The notes beneath the pieces were generated by a model. It made no database searches. It had not been told where the DNA came from and saw only the letters and a program-made list of their open reading frames with translations. 64,000 nucleotides of DNA, taken from Paenibacillus dauci (GTDB lineage: Bacteria > Bacillota > Bacilli > Paenibacillales > Paenibacillaceae). The stretch is from positions 186,001 through 250,000 of the forward strand of contig NZ_KQ040799.1 of NCBI RefSeq assembly GCF_000971985.1. The letters are read 5' to 3'. Below, one piece after another: positions 41,942 to 50,708 of this stretch. A program made the position numbers and the translations under genes. Position 1 is the first letter of the stretch; each line of letters opens with the position of its first letter.

Positions 41942-43024
41942 TCAGTGCATCGATATCCTACGGATAAACATACGTAAAAAGGTTGGGACAGCCAGGAAAA
42001 TCAGCAGTGTACGGAACAATTGATAGCAGCTGACTGTAGCAATATCGGCACTGACCTCATGCGCAATAATCCCCATCTGGTCCATGCCACCGGGAGCCAT
42101 ACTGAGCAGTGCTGTCGCCGGTGTAAGATGATGCCACTGGATCAGAATAATACTCATAACACAGGCAAAAATCAGCAGTACTACCCCGCTGCCGACAGCG
42201 AGTATAATCATCTGCAATTTGCGTTCCAGCTGCTCGGGGTGCAGCATCAGCCCGATCGAGCTGCCAATCATCAGCTGCGCCGCATCCAGTATAGTTGCCG
42301 GAAGTGCAGGACCCGGGATGCCGGCCAGCTGGATGACTGCCGTGACCAGCATAGGCAGAAGCATATAGGCTGTCGGAAAATTAAACCGCTTGCCGATCAC
42401 TGCCGCGACAGGACAGACAACAACAAACAGCCAGATCGTCGGTGGCAATGATGACCAGCCTGGCGAAGAATGGGTAATCGCCTCCGTGACCGTATTCAGA
42501 TCCACGCCAAACAGTGGACTAAAAATAAGCAGCGGCACAAAAATAACGATCATCATCAAGCGTGAGACCTGCAGGAAAGTGACTACGGTAAGGTCAATAC
42601 CTTTTAGTTCCTGTGCCAGCAGTACCATCTGGGTGAGTCCGCCGGGTATACTACCGATCAGTACAGTCGGAAAAGGAATACGTGTCCACCGGGAAATCAG
42701 ATAAGCGGTCGCCGTAGAGAACAAAAGCAGCAGCACCGTCATAACGATCATTGACGGTAGCTGCTGCCCGATCCGGGATAGCGTAGAGAATGTCAGTGAT
42801 AATCCCAGCGAGTAGCCAACAATGATCGTACCGGCATCTCTTGCTGCTGCGGGCCAGGCCAGCTGCAGCCTGCGCCCGCGGAGCAATCGGGAGCCGATAA
42901 ATATCAGAATCATCGGACCAAGAAGCCAAGGCACCGGCAGATTAAACCATTTGAACAGGAGACCGCCAACCATTGCCAGCAGCAGCGTATATCCCCAGCT
43001 CAGCCATGGGAAGCGGCTGCTCAC
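41942..43024 (-). CDS. AbrB-family (PF05145-type) membrane protein
   Basis: The 360-residue protein has about ten transmembrane helices in two homologous halves. Each half has a conserved segment: IPFPTVLIGSIPGGLTQMVLLAQE in the first and TPATALLSMAPGGMDQMGIIAHE in the second. This is the AbrB-type duplication family, often labelled ammonia monooxygenase or transcriptional regulator by transfer; transport is more likely. Its start overlaps the metallo-hydrolase stop by 4 bases, so the two genes are coupled. Confidence 0.8.
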   Translation of the reverse strand: MSSRFPWLSWGYTLLLAMVGGLLFKWFNLPVPWLLGPMILIFIGSRLLRGRRLQLAWPAAARDAGTIIVGYSLGLSLTFSTLSRIGQQLPSMIVMTVLLLLFSTATAYLISRWTRIPFPTVLIGSIPGGLTQMVLLAQELKGIDLTVVTFLQVSRLMMIVIFVPLLIFSPLFGVDLNTVTEAITHSSPGWSSLPPTIWLFVVVCPVAAVIGKRFNFPTAYMLLPMLVTAVIQLAGIPGPALPATILDAAQLMIGSSIGLMLHPEQLERKLQMIILAVGSGVVLLIFACVMSIILIQWHHLTPATALLSMAPGGMDQMGIIAHEVSADIATVSCYQLFRTLLIFLAVPTFLRMFIRRISMH

Positions 43025-43749
43025 GAAGAAGGTACCAGCTCATCCAGCCGCTGCTGCAAATCGCCACGGAACAATCCACCATGATAGCAGACGACAGTAT
43101 CTACATCGAGCTCGCGAAACGCATTCAGTGATTGCAGTGCCTGATCTATATTCGGTGTGAAATTAGGAACTGGCCCCATCAGCTGACCCTCCTCGATGGC
43201 CATGGCATCCGCAGTAATCAGCGTTTTGCTCGCAGGATGGTACAGACTGATATGACCCGGCGTATGTCCCGGTGTGTGAATAACCTGAAGACCACCTGCG
43301 AATGGCAGCAATTCCCCGCCATGCAAGGTATGGGTTACATTGCCCGGCGTCTCCGGCGAGAAGACCGAATAAAATGCATCGCGCTCTGACTCCGGTAGTT
43401 CAGACAGCATCCCTTTCAAGCGTTCCGGTGAAGCTTTGAGAAATGGCGCTCTTCCGTCAATCGTCGGCTGATCACCGATATGCGCATAGACATTCAGCTT
43501 GCCGGGTGCCGCATCCAGCAGCTGTGGCAGAGTACCCACATGATCCAGATCCTGATGTGTCAGAATAACGGAACTTATCGTGGATCCTGGACGAATATGC
43601 TGCATCATGGTATTGTAGCCACCTGGAATTCCGGTATCGATCAATACGGCCTGATCTCCTTCATAGATTACTACCGGATGAATGACCATTTCATGCTCGC
43701 CATATTTCGACTTGAGTTCAATAACTTGTATTGTATCTGTAATTTTCAT
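43021..43749 (-). CDS. MBL-fold metallo-hydrolase
   Basis: The 242-residue protein has the metallo-beta-lactamase metal ligands: LTHQDLDHVGTLP (HxxDxDH-type), a histidine in HTPGHTPGHISLYHP, TADAMA and a C-terminal CYHGGLF. The product is a hydrolase of unknown substrate, perhaps of the glyoxalase II-like or lactonase-like group. The start codon at 43749 is inferred from homology to family N-termini. The strong AAGGAGGTGA site lies 40 bases upstream, separated from the ATG by a stable hairpin (see the next entry). The gene overlaps the AbrB-type gene. Confidence 0.85.
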   Translation of the reverse strand: MKITDTIQVIELKSKYGEHEMVIHPVVIYEGDQAVLIDTGIPGGYNTMMQHIRPGSTISSVILTHQDLDHVGTLPQLLDAAPGKLNVYAHIGDQPTIDGRAPFLKASPERLKGMLSELPESERDAFYSVFSPETPGNVTHTLHGGELLPFAGGLQVIHTPGHTPGHISLYHPASKTLITADAMAIEEGQLMGPVPNFTPNIDQALQSLNAFRELDVDTVVCYHGGLFRGDLQQRLDELVPSS

Positions 43750-43755
43750 TATGTT

Positions 43756-43790
43756 CCAAAGCCTAAGATTAGACTTTGGTTCACCTCCTT
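43756..43790 (-). promoter_or_regulatory. Shine-Dalgarno and start-proximal hairpin of the metallo-hydrolase gene
   Basis: On the minus strand AAGGAGGTGA (43790-43781) is followed by a 10-bp hairpin (CCAAAGTCTA / TAGGCTTTGG with one G-U, loop ATCT; 43779-43756), then AACATA and the ATG. If the hairpin folds, the Shine-Dalgarno and start codon are brought to an effective distance of about 10 bases. Unfolded, they would be too far apart. Confidence 0.6.
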
Positions 43791-43875
43791 GTAATGAATA
43801 CTTGTCTTTACATCTATTATCCCGTGCTGTATAACCACCTGTCAAAAAACGCGCACAGGTGCCCTTTCATTTGCT

Positions 43876-44958
43876 TCATATACCGGCTGCACATACCCGG
43901 TTGCGTCCTTCGTGTTTGGCCCGGTATAGTGCCTGATCCGCCTCATCCAACAGTTCCCTTGCTGATCGATCCGGAAAAACAGATACTCCGATCGAAGCAG
44001 TAATTCTCAGCTGCTGATCATCCGGCAGCAGGAAGACATGCTGCTCAATCTGCTGACGCAGGCGTTCACCTGCCTGCCTGGCCTGATTGTAATTGCAGCA
44101 ATGCAGCAACACAACAAACTCTTCTCCACCTTTGCGTGCACAATCATCCGAGGAACGTACAAAATGATGCAGCAGCTCTCCCATTCCCGCCAATACAGCG
44201 TCCCCTGCACTATGACCATATGTATCATTTACAGATTTGAAATGATCAATATCCAGCATCAGCAGGGCAAACGGCTCCCCGGTACGCGTCGCATGCAGCA
44301 CCTTTTGCTCAAAGATCGCTTCAAATGCCCGCGGATTATGCAGTCCGGTCAAATAGTCACGACTGGCGCTTTCCTTGAGCAGATAAATAGATCGATTCGA
44401 ACGGCTCAGATAAGTCAGCAGTAGATACGTAAATAACCCACCAAGCGTATAAACAAACATAACAAGCAAAAATGGCAGCATAATATTGCCGTCATACGTC
44501 ATATATACAGGTAGACCGGGCAAAATCATGCTGCTTCCGACAACAATAACCCACCGCTTCCAAGAGTGATTATGCTTCCCGTCAAATAAAGCACCCGAAA
44601 GCACAAAAGCCAGAATGAGCATTGCTATTCCGGCATATAGTCCGGCTGTATTGCTTATATCCAGCAGTACAAATCGTCCGATTAGCAGAATTATCAGACT
44701 GATAGCTCCTGCCAGCCGACCCGACATATAGACCGCACTAATAATAGCCAGCACACGCAGATCCAGATGAAAACCACCGGGTGCATTAACGTTGAAGAGC
44801 ATAAGTCCAAGCCCCAGCAGTCCTAGCAGAACTCCTGTAATATAAGGAAAAGTACGGCTATACTGAGGGAAGCTTTCCTGAATCTTGTTCAGCAGCAGAT
44901 TGCAGAGGAACAGGAAAGTAGTCATTAATGTTAAATTGTTCAACAGATTAACCAGCAT
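43876..44958 (-). CDS. Membrane-bound diguanylate cyclase (5TM-Lyt-like plus GGDEF)
   Basis: The 360-residue protein has five to six transmembrane helices (about 1-190) of the 5TMR-Lyt/YhcK type and a C-terminal GGDEF domain (about 200-355; RDYLTGLHNPRAFE, LLMLDIDHFKSVNDTYGHSAGDAVL). The catalytic motif is GGEEF, and RSSD exactly five residues before it forms an inhibitory I-site. It should therefore make cyclic di-GMP with product feedback. The start at 44958 follows AAAGGCTGG. It is an apparently active cyclase, in contrast to the degenerate GGDEF at 54419-56590. Confidence 0.9.
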   Translation of the reverse strand: MLVNLLNNLTLMTTFLFLCNLLLNKIQESFPQYSRTFPYITGVLLGLLGLGLMLFNVNAPGGFHLDLRVLAIISAVYMSGRLAGAISLIILLIGRFVLLDISNTAGLYAGIAMLILAFVLSGALFDGKHNHSWKRWVIVVGSSMILPGLPVYMTYDGNIMLPFLLVMFVYTLGGLFTYLLLTYLSRSNRSIYLLKESASRDYLTGLHNPRAFEAIFEQKVLHATRTGEPFALLMLDIDHFKSVNDTYGHSAGDAVLAGMGELLHHFVRSSDDCARKGGEEFVVLLHCCNYNQARQAGERLRQQIEQHVFLLPDDQQLRITASIGVSVFPDRSARELLDEADQALYRAKHEGRNRVCAAGI

Positions 44959-45173
44959 GATATCCAGCCTTTCATACAAAAGGTATTCATGGAAAACTGC
45001 CCTAGGCGGATCTATGCGACAGAACCCATATATAGTTACGGTCTGTTGCAGCAAATAGTTCATTGCTGCAGACCTTCTACATTATAACCGGATATCTTCC
45101 AGTATCTGTTACATGTTCTTCATTTATGCGCAAATGCACTCCGAATCAGTTGGCAGGCTTTACAGAAAACGAA

Positions 45174-45204
45174 TAAAAAAACCTGGCGTCCGATAGGGCC
45201 AGGT
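45174..45204 (-). terminator. Terminator of the nitroreductase gene
   Basis: On the minus strand CCTGGC and GCCAGG pair around a 10-base loop and are followed by seven T residues. Confidence 0.75.
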
Positions 45205-45232
45205 CATTTATAATCTTTATTACACTATGAAA

Positions 45233-45865
45233 TCAGAATGAATTTTTGATAACTGCTTCTTCCAGTGAGAAGCGACCTGACGCATAAGCAGGCTTCGCCG
45301 CTTTACCGACAGAGATCAATAGTGTTGGAATATAACGTGCAGGCACATTGAAATGTTCCATGAATGCAGCAGCGTCAAATCCACCCATTGGACAAGTATC
45401 ATAACCAAGTGCTTTGGCAGCCAGCATCAGGTTCATCGCTGCATAAGAAGCATTGCGATTGGCACTGTCACGTGCTACATCAGGGCTCTGGTATGCGCCA
45501 TTGATCTGGTTAACCAGTGTATCGCGAATCTCTTGTGTCATAGAGCCGGCTTCCACCAGGGAATCATAGACAGGGGCTGCATTACGGTTCGCTTCCAGGT
45601 CACCCAGTACCGCTACGACAAAAGAACTGTCACTGATCTGGGACTGATTATAGGCGATAGGCAGCAGTTCCTGCTTTTTGGCTTCATCATCAATTACGAG
45701 GAATTTCCAGTGCTGCAGATTCCATGCGGAAGGAGCGGCATTCGCAGCAGACAGGATCGTCTCCATGTCTTCTTGCGGAATAATATAGCCTTTTTCGTAT
45801 ACTTTGACCGAATGACGTTCTTCCATTACCTGAATTGTTTCCGGTTTGACCATATTAGACATCAT
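45233..45865 (-). CDS. Nitroreductase-family NAD(P)H oxidoreductase
   Basis: The 210-residue protein is an FMN-dependent nitroreductase: MEERHSVKVYEKGYIIP (FMN-binding Arg/Ser region), ANAAPSAWNLQHWKFLVI and MLAAKALGYDTCPMGGFDA. It resembles YodC/YdgI-type enzymes that reduce nitro compounds or quinones with NAD(P)H. GAGGAG lies 5 bases before the ATG at 45865; a second ATG follows directly. A monocistronic gene with its own terminator. Confidence 0.88.
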   Translation of the reverse strand: MMSNMVKPETIQVMEERHSVKVYEKGYIIPQEDMETILSAANAAPSAWNLQHWKFLVIDDEAKKQELLPIAYNQSQISDSSFVVAVLGDLEANRNAAPVYDSLVEAGSMTQEIRDTLVNQINGAYQSPDVARDSANRNASYAAMNLMLAAKALGYDTCPMGGFDAAAFMEHFNVPARYIPTLLISVGKAAKPAYASGRFSLEEAVIKNSF

Positions 45866-46081
45866 AACCACTCCTCGGGATATTTTAAGTCAGGAATTAT
45901 AAACAGGATGACTGAATTCATAACTATCAATAATAGTTACCAATAGTAATTAGGTGTATATTCCATTGTGATTATATAATCATACCTATCTACTGTCAAC
46001 TACAGGATTTATATATGTTCATACTACCTGTATCTTTGAATATACTGAGGATTCAATCCCATTTGTCAGGAGTGATTAAAC

Positions 46082-46639
46082 GTGTACAGTGAAAACAGAA
46101 ACTATCCTGATTGCAAGCAGATCAAGCGTATCGTAGAAATTGGCGGACTGACAAAAACGCAGCTGCTCCATAAGCTGCAGCAGCACTCTATAATGATGAA
46201 CGAATTGGGAAAAACATTAATAACCGATAATAAATTCACAACTTCTGATATCAAATACAGTCTACCGACTGTAGAACTCACTGTTGGTCAATTAGGTTTT
46301 CCTGAAGGAGCTACAATAGATCAGATCTTTGATAGAGCAGACCAATCGGGTTTGGCATTGTGCCCGTTAGAGCTGGGACCCCATCTAAGATTGGCGTATC
46401 TTGAACAGCCAGAAAGTTATGGGGATCAGCCAGTTCAGCAGCATAGAGCGCCGGCCGGCTCTGTTACCATTGCCTCGGAGATACTGACTGAAGACGAAGA
46501 GTTTCCAAAGGGATTTTATCTTAGAAAAATCAATGGTGTCTTATGGCTACGCGGTTATATTGCTGACCATCTGCACGTTTGGAGTCCAGATGATCATTTT
46601 ATCTTTGTTCAAACAACGAGCCACACAGCAGGGGTCTAA
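46082..46639 (+). CDS. Conserved hypothetical protein
   Basis: The 185-residue soluble protein contains LPTVELTVGQLGFPEGATIDQIFDRA, LCPLELGPHLRLAYLEQPE and FPKGFYLRKINGVLWLRGY. I recall similar proteins of about this size being annotated as hypothetical or, doubtfully, helicase-related; no helicase motif is present. There are no membrane segments or signal peptide. It starts with GTG, preceded by CAGGAGTG. The gene is monocistronic and its function is not known. Confidence 0.7.
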   Translation: MYSENRNYPDCKQIKRIVEIGGLTKTQLLHKLQQHSIMMNELGKTLITDNKFTTSDIKYSLPTVELTVGQLGFPEGATIDQIFDRADQSGLALCPLELGPHLRLAYLEQPESYGDQPVQQHRAPAGSVTIASEILTEDEEFPKGFYLRKINGVLWLRGYIADHLHVWSPDDHFIFVQTTSHTAGV

Positions 46640-46701
46640 ATGAATAGAATTCACACTCGCAAACTGAAAAATCTATAGAAAGACAACTTAACGAATGACA
46701 A

Positions 46702-46736
46702 AAGGATCGTTGCACAAATGCTAACGATCCTTCTTG
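46702..46736. terminator. Hairpin between the hypothetical gene and the convergent amidase gene
   Basis: AAGGATCGTT and AACGATCCTT form a perfect 10-bp stem with an 11-base loop; short T-rich sequence follows on both strands. Confidence 0.65.
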
Positions 46737-46741
46737 TCCAT

Positions 46742-47950
46742 TTATGATTTTATGATCGCACTCTCACGTACCCACTGCAGCAGACGCAGATCCTGATGTG
46801 CTCCGGCAATGATCGACAGGCCGACTGGTGCTCCATCTATCGTGCCTGTCGGTATAGTAATCTGTGGCAGACCGGCCAGACCGGCTATCGATGAGAGCTG
46901 CATGGTCTGGGAACGGCGGCGCTCACTGTCTTCACCCTGAATATGTAGCGATGGCGCCGGACCTGTGGCAGTTGGCAGGATCATCAAACTATCGGTGCCA
47001 AGCAGCGTTCGCAGCGAATCACGCACTGTATTCATTTTGGTAAATGCTTCGCTCTGTTCCTCACGCTTGAGCATACTCGCCCAGGCGAATCGATCAGCTA
47101 TATCGGGAGCAAATACAGGCTGTACCTGCTCGATCCATTCCCGGTGCTGTTCCCAGATCTGAATTCCCTGTACACTGCGAAATGCAGTCATCCACGCACC
47201 GAGTCCTTCCGGCGCGATAGAGATCCATTCACCGACAGATGGATATCCTGTCAGTCTGGACAGCAGTTCATGTGCTGCTTCAAGCAGCAATGTGCGTGTA
47301 TCTTCTTCCGTAATATCCCAGGCTTCTCTTGGTAAATACACCTTGGCAAAATCGTCGCTATCCGGCGCAGTCTGCAGTGGATCAGCCGCCAGCAGAACCT
47401 GTCCTACATCATGCAACAGTTCTGCCGTATTTGCCATCCAACCTACCGTGTCAAAGCCCGCTGCCAGCGGAATAACACCTTTCATTGATACCGCATCATG
47501 CGTCGGACGCATCCCATAGATTCCGCAGTAAGACGAAGGAATCCGCACCGATCCTCCCGTATCTGTACCAATAGCAAAATCACGCAGACCGGCGGCTACC
47601 GCTACAGCCGAACCGCTGGAAGAACCGCCTGGAATCCGATCTGCTGTCCTGGGATTAACCGGTGTACCATAATGGCTGTTTTGTCCATTCAGACTGTACA
47701 TCAGCTCGTCCGTATGGGTAGTGCCTTTCAGGATAGCGCCTGCGTGCAGCAGATCAAGAATGGCAGGAGCAGTATCAGATGCTGGCTCATGCGTACGCAG
47801 CCAATCCGGATTGCCTGCCCCTGACGTGTAGCCTTTCAGTGCAAATACATCCTTGACCCCAAAGGTTAACCCGCTTAGCAAACCTTTACCGTTCTGGTTC
47901 CGTGTTAGCGTAAACTGCTCATTTACAAATGCATTCCACTCAGACGTCAT
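46742..47950 (-). CDS. Amidase-signature family hydrolase
   Basis: The 402-residue protein has the amidase signature: Lys in TFGVKDVFALKG, cis-Ser in IPGGSSSGSAVAVAAG and nucleophilic Ser in IGTDTGGSVRIPSSYCGIYG. These are the Ser-cisSer-Lys triad. It hydrolyses amide bonds; the substrate is unknown. GGGGAGG precedes the ATG at 47950. It is divergent from an Lrp/AsnC-type regulator. No gatB/gatC genes are near, so it is not the GatA subunit. Confidence 0.88.
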   Translation of the reverse strand: MTSEWNAFVNEQFTLTRNQNGKGLLSGLTFGVKDVFALKGYTSGAGNPDWLRTHEPASDTAPAILDLLHAGAILKGTTHTDELMYSLNGQNSHYGTPVNPRTADRIPGGSSSGSAVAVAAGLRDFAIGTDTGGSVRIPSSYCGIYGMRPTHDAVSMKGVIPLAAGFDTVGWMANTAELLHDVGQVLLAADPLQTAPDSDDFAKVYLPREAWDITEEDTRTLLLEAAHELLSRLTGYPSVGEWISIAPEGLGAWMTAFRSVQGIQIWEQHREWIEQVQPVFAPDIADRFAWASMLKREEQSEAFTKMNTVRDSLRTLLGTDSLMILPTATGPAPSLHIQGEDSERRRSQTMQLSSIAGLAGLPQITIPTGTIDGAPVGLSIIAGAHQDLRLLQWVRESAIIKS

Positions 47951-48179
47951 ACGGGTTCCTCCCCTATAGTCGGTTAACGGCAGCACAGCCACCTGATCAA
48001 ACGTAAGCCGAATTTCATTTTAATATTGAAAACGATTATTAAACATTATATATTTATCCATATTGTAATTAAAAGTATTATTTTCTGAACAAAAAGAAAG
48101 TTGTATCGTTATTATTCCAGCCATTCGATAATTGTGCACCATGCACTAACGAACAGCTGACTATCCGGGAGTGAAGATA

Positions 48180-48665
48180 ATGAGCCAATCCAAATCCTCC
48201 GGCGGCATGCAGGAGAACCATATTGATGAGATTGACCGCAAGATTATTGCTATTCTTAACCAGAATGGACGTATATCCTATACCGATCTGGCCAAGGATA
48301 TCGGTCTGTCACGGGTTGCCGTACAGGCGCGCGTGAATGCACTGATGGAGAATGGAACGATTGAGCGTTTTGCAGCTGTTATTAATCCAGCCAAAATCGG
48401 CATCGCCGTCTCGGCCTTTTTTAATGTCGAGGTAGAGCCCAAGCATCTGCACGAGACCGCGGATCAGCTGGCCGAAGAACCGTTTGTAACGAGTCTCTAT
48501 CATATGACAGGGCCAAGCAAGCTGCATATGCATGGACTGTTCAAGGATAATCAGGAAATGGAGACTTTTTTGCGTGAGAAATTATACAATATGCCGGGTA
48601 TTATGAGTGTGGACTGTCAGGTGCTGATCACACGCTACAAGAGCCGGATGGGAATGAGGTTATAA
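48180..48665 (+). CDS. Lrp/AsnC-family regulator of the CHR transporter (YwrC-like)
   Basis: The 161-residue protein has an N-terminal helix-turn-helix ([38 protein letters not shown]) and a C-terminal ligand-binding RAM domain. It ends 4 bases before the first CHR-domain gene and heads that operon. In Bacillus subtilis the Lrp-type YwrC/ChrS controls the split chromate transporter ywrB-ywrA, and the arrangement here is the same. GGGAG precedes the ATG at 48180. Confidence 0.88.
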   Translation: MSQSKSSGGMQENHIDEIDRKIIAILNQNGRISYTDLAKDIGLSRVAVQARVNALMENGTIERFAAVINPAKIGIAVSAFFNVEVEPKHLHETADQLAEEPFVTSLYHMTGPSKLHMHGLFKDNQEMETFLREKLYNMPGIMSVDCQVLITRYKSRMGMRL

Positions 48666-48669
48666 CGCA

Positions 48670-49302
48670 ATGAATACACATGCTCCCCCCTCTCCGACCT
48701 CTGCCGATGCCCCGTCTTATCGTCAGGCGACCTACAGCGAACTGAGCTGGGCGATGATCCGTACCGGTGTACTCGGCTATGGCGGAGGACCATCGGTCAT
48801 GCCATTATTCCGGTATGAAGCCGTCACCCGTTATCGCTGGATCAGCGACGATGAATTTGGCGAAATTCTGGCGCTGGGCAATGCGCTTCCCGGACCGATC
48901 GCTACCAAGATGGCTGCTTATCTGGGCTACCGTGGCAAAGGAATTCCGGGTGCAATTCTGGCTGTACTGGCGCATATTCTGCCTTCGTCCATTGCCATGA
49001 TCGTACTTTTGTCCGCTGTTGCGTACTTGAACAGCTCCAAGATTATTCAGGGCATGATCGCTGCTGTCGTACCGGTAATTGCCGTTATGTTGGGGGTCAT
49101 GGCTTATGAATTTGGCGAAAAGGCGGTCAAAGGACTCGGCAAGACGCTCGGTATTATTTTATTTGTGATCGTGTTTATTTTGCTGCAGCTGCTAAATGTT
49201 CATGCAGCTATCGTGATTGCGGCATTCCTGGTCTATGGCGCTTTTCACTTCAGGCTGGTACAGCATCTGCGAAAGCGGCGTATCGATGGAGGTGAGCGCT
49301 GA
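48670..49302 (+). CDS. Chromate transporter subunit (short-chain CHR, N-type)
   Basis: The 210-residue protein is a single CHR domain with about six helices: GVLGYGGGPSVMPLFRYEAV, then the FGEILALGNALPGPIATKMAAYLGY signature. Short-chain CHR proteins work in pairs of opposite membrane topology to expel chromate. Its stop overlaps the start of the second subunit by one base, consistent with equal production of a heterodimer. Confidence 0.9.
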   Translation: MNTHAPPSPTSADAPSYRQATYSELSWAMIRTGVLGYGGGPSVMPLFRYEAVTRYRWISDDEFGEILALGNALPGPIATKMAAYLGYRGKGIPGAILAVLAHILPSSIAMIVLLSAVAYLNSSKIIQGMIAAVVPVIAVMLGVMAYEFGEKAVKGLGKTLGIILFVIVFILLQLLNVHAAIVIAAFLVYGAFHFRLVQHLRKRRIDGGER

Positions 49303-49862
49303 TGTCACTTGTGAATGACTGGCTGGAATGGCTGCGTCTGCTATGGGGATTTTTCCTTGCCAATGTGCTTGGCTATGGTGGAGGTCCAGCTTCGATTCCG
49401 CTGATGTACAACGAAATCGTCACCCATTATCACTGGCTGGATGATACAGCATTCTCCAATGTGCTGGCACTGGGCAACACTCTGCCCGGGCCAATCGCTA
49501 CCAAAATTGCTGCTTTTGTCGGCTTTGATGTATCCGGTATTCCAGGTCTATTGATTGCTCTTCTGGCAACCATCGTACCTTCGGCGGCAGCGATGATTAT
49601 CCTGCTGCGTCTACTGCAGAAACATCGCTCTTCGCCGGTAGTCAAAGGACTCACTTTGCTGGTACAGCCGGTTATTGCAGTCATGATGCTGGTACTGACC
49701 TGGCAGCTGGCAGATGAATCGTACGGTTCTATCGGGCTATGGCAGACGCTCGGTATTGCGCTGGTAGCCTTCTGGGCGATGCAGATTCGCAAGATTCATC
49801 CGGCTTTTGTAATTTTGGCGGCTTTTGCCTATGGAGCTATTGTGTTGCCCTATTTTGTGTAA
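49302..49862 (+). CDS. Chromate transporter subunit (short-chain CHR, C-type)
   Basis: The 186-residue protein is the partner CHR domain: NVLGYGGGPASIPLMYNEIV and FSNVLALGNTLPGPIATKIAAFVGF. It is paralogous to the preceding product, with the same GNxLPGPIATK signature. Chromate efflux is the known function of such pairs in Bacillus, though sulfate or other anions remain possible. A large hairpin follows. Confidence 0.9.
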   Translation: MSLVNDWLEWLRLLWGFFLANVLGYGGGPASIPLMYNEIVTHYHWLDDTAFSNVLALGNTLPGPIATKIAAFVGFDVSGIPGLLIALLATIVPSAAAMIILLRLLQKHRSSPVVKGLTLLVQPVIAVMMLVLTWQLADESYGSIGLWQTLGIALVAFWAMQIRKIHPAFVILAAFAYGAIVLPYFV

Positions 49863-49912
49863 AAGATTAGTTGCACAAGTAGCTTACGCGCCGCTATTTA
49901 TTCATGCAGAAT

Positions 49913-49958
49913 GCAGCAAAGCCCCTGTCTCGTATTATCAGGCAGGGGCTTTGCTGCG
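49913..49958. terminator. Hairpin between the CHR operon and the second Lrp-type gene
   Basis: GCAGCAAAGCCCCTG and CAGGGGCTTTGCTGC form a 15-bp stem (with a small bulge) around a 13-base loop. No long T run follows on either strand. Confidence 0.6.
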
Positions 49959-50002
49959 AGTATTTCAAAATCCATACTTGGTGAATTTATGTTATGTACC
50001 GG

Positions 50003-50455
50003 TCAGACCAGCCGCTGGTCTTCCAGCAGATTAGGCTTGAGCGCCTTATGTTCAATAGGAGAAGACAGTACGATCAGCGTTGTATAATCTCCATGGTTGC
50101 TAATACGGTCTTCAAAGTCTTCCAGCTCACGGATCGAAGAAGTCACGACTTTGAGCAGATAATTATAGGCTCCACTGGTTCGATGACACTCCACAATCTC
50201 CACAGCTTCCCGGCAAAAATCCAAAAAATGCAAACCATCACTGGCTCGGAACAAATAATAAGCTGTGGACTGATGCCCAATCTTCTCTGGGGACAAGATC
50301 GCCCGGTAGCCCTGAATAATACCGCTCTCCTCCAGCCGCCTCACCCTTTCGGTCACAGCAGGCTGTGACAGTCCGACCTCCCTGCCCAGATCCGTCATCG
50401 AGATGCGTGCCTGCTGCTGCAAATGCAGCAGAATATTTTGATCTACCTGATCCAT
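50003..50455 (-). CDS. Lrp/AsnC-family transcriptional regulator
   Basis: The 150-residue protein has the Lrp layout: helix-turn-helix (ILLHLQQQARISMTDLGREVGLSQPAVTERVRRLEESG) and a RAM domain. It is convergent with the CHR operon, so it is probably not its direct partner; its target may be elsewhere. GGAGGGGGAAAG precedes the ATG. Confidence 0.9.
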   Translation of the reverse strand: MDQVDQNILLHLQQQARISMTDLGREVGLSQPAVTERVRRLEESGIIQGYRAILSPEKIGHQSTAYYLFRASDGLHFLDFCREAVEIVECHRTSGAYNYLLKVVTSSIRELEDFEDRISNHGDYTTLIVLSSPIEHKALKPNLLEDQRLV

Positions 50456-50708
50456 TTCTTTCCCCCTCCATCTTCATGCTGATCGGTATACTGCAGACTC
50501 GATCCTTATACGCCAAATCCGTACATGAAGTGTAATCGTTTACCTGCTTAATCGTCGATATTTCCCCGGTTGTTATATGTATTAGTGCGATAGTATCACA
50601 GAAGCGGTATAGAGTAAATCCATCGCACCGCAAATAAAAAGACTCCATCCTAAGCGAAAAAGCCCGGAAGCTCCTCCGCTCATCATGGAGACAGACCTGT
50701 ACTGTCGT

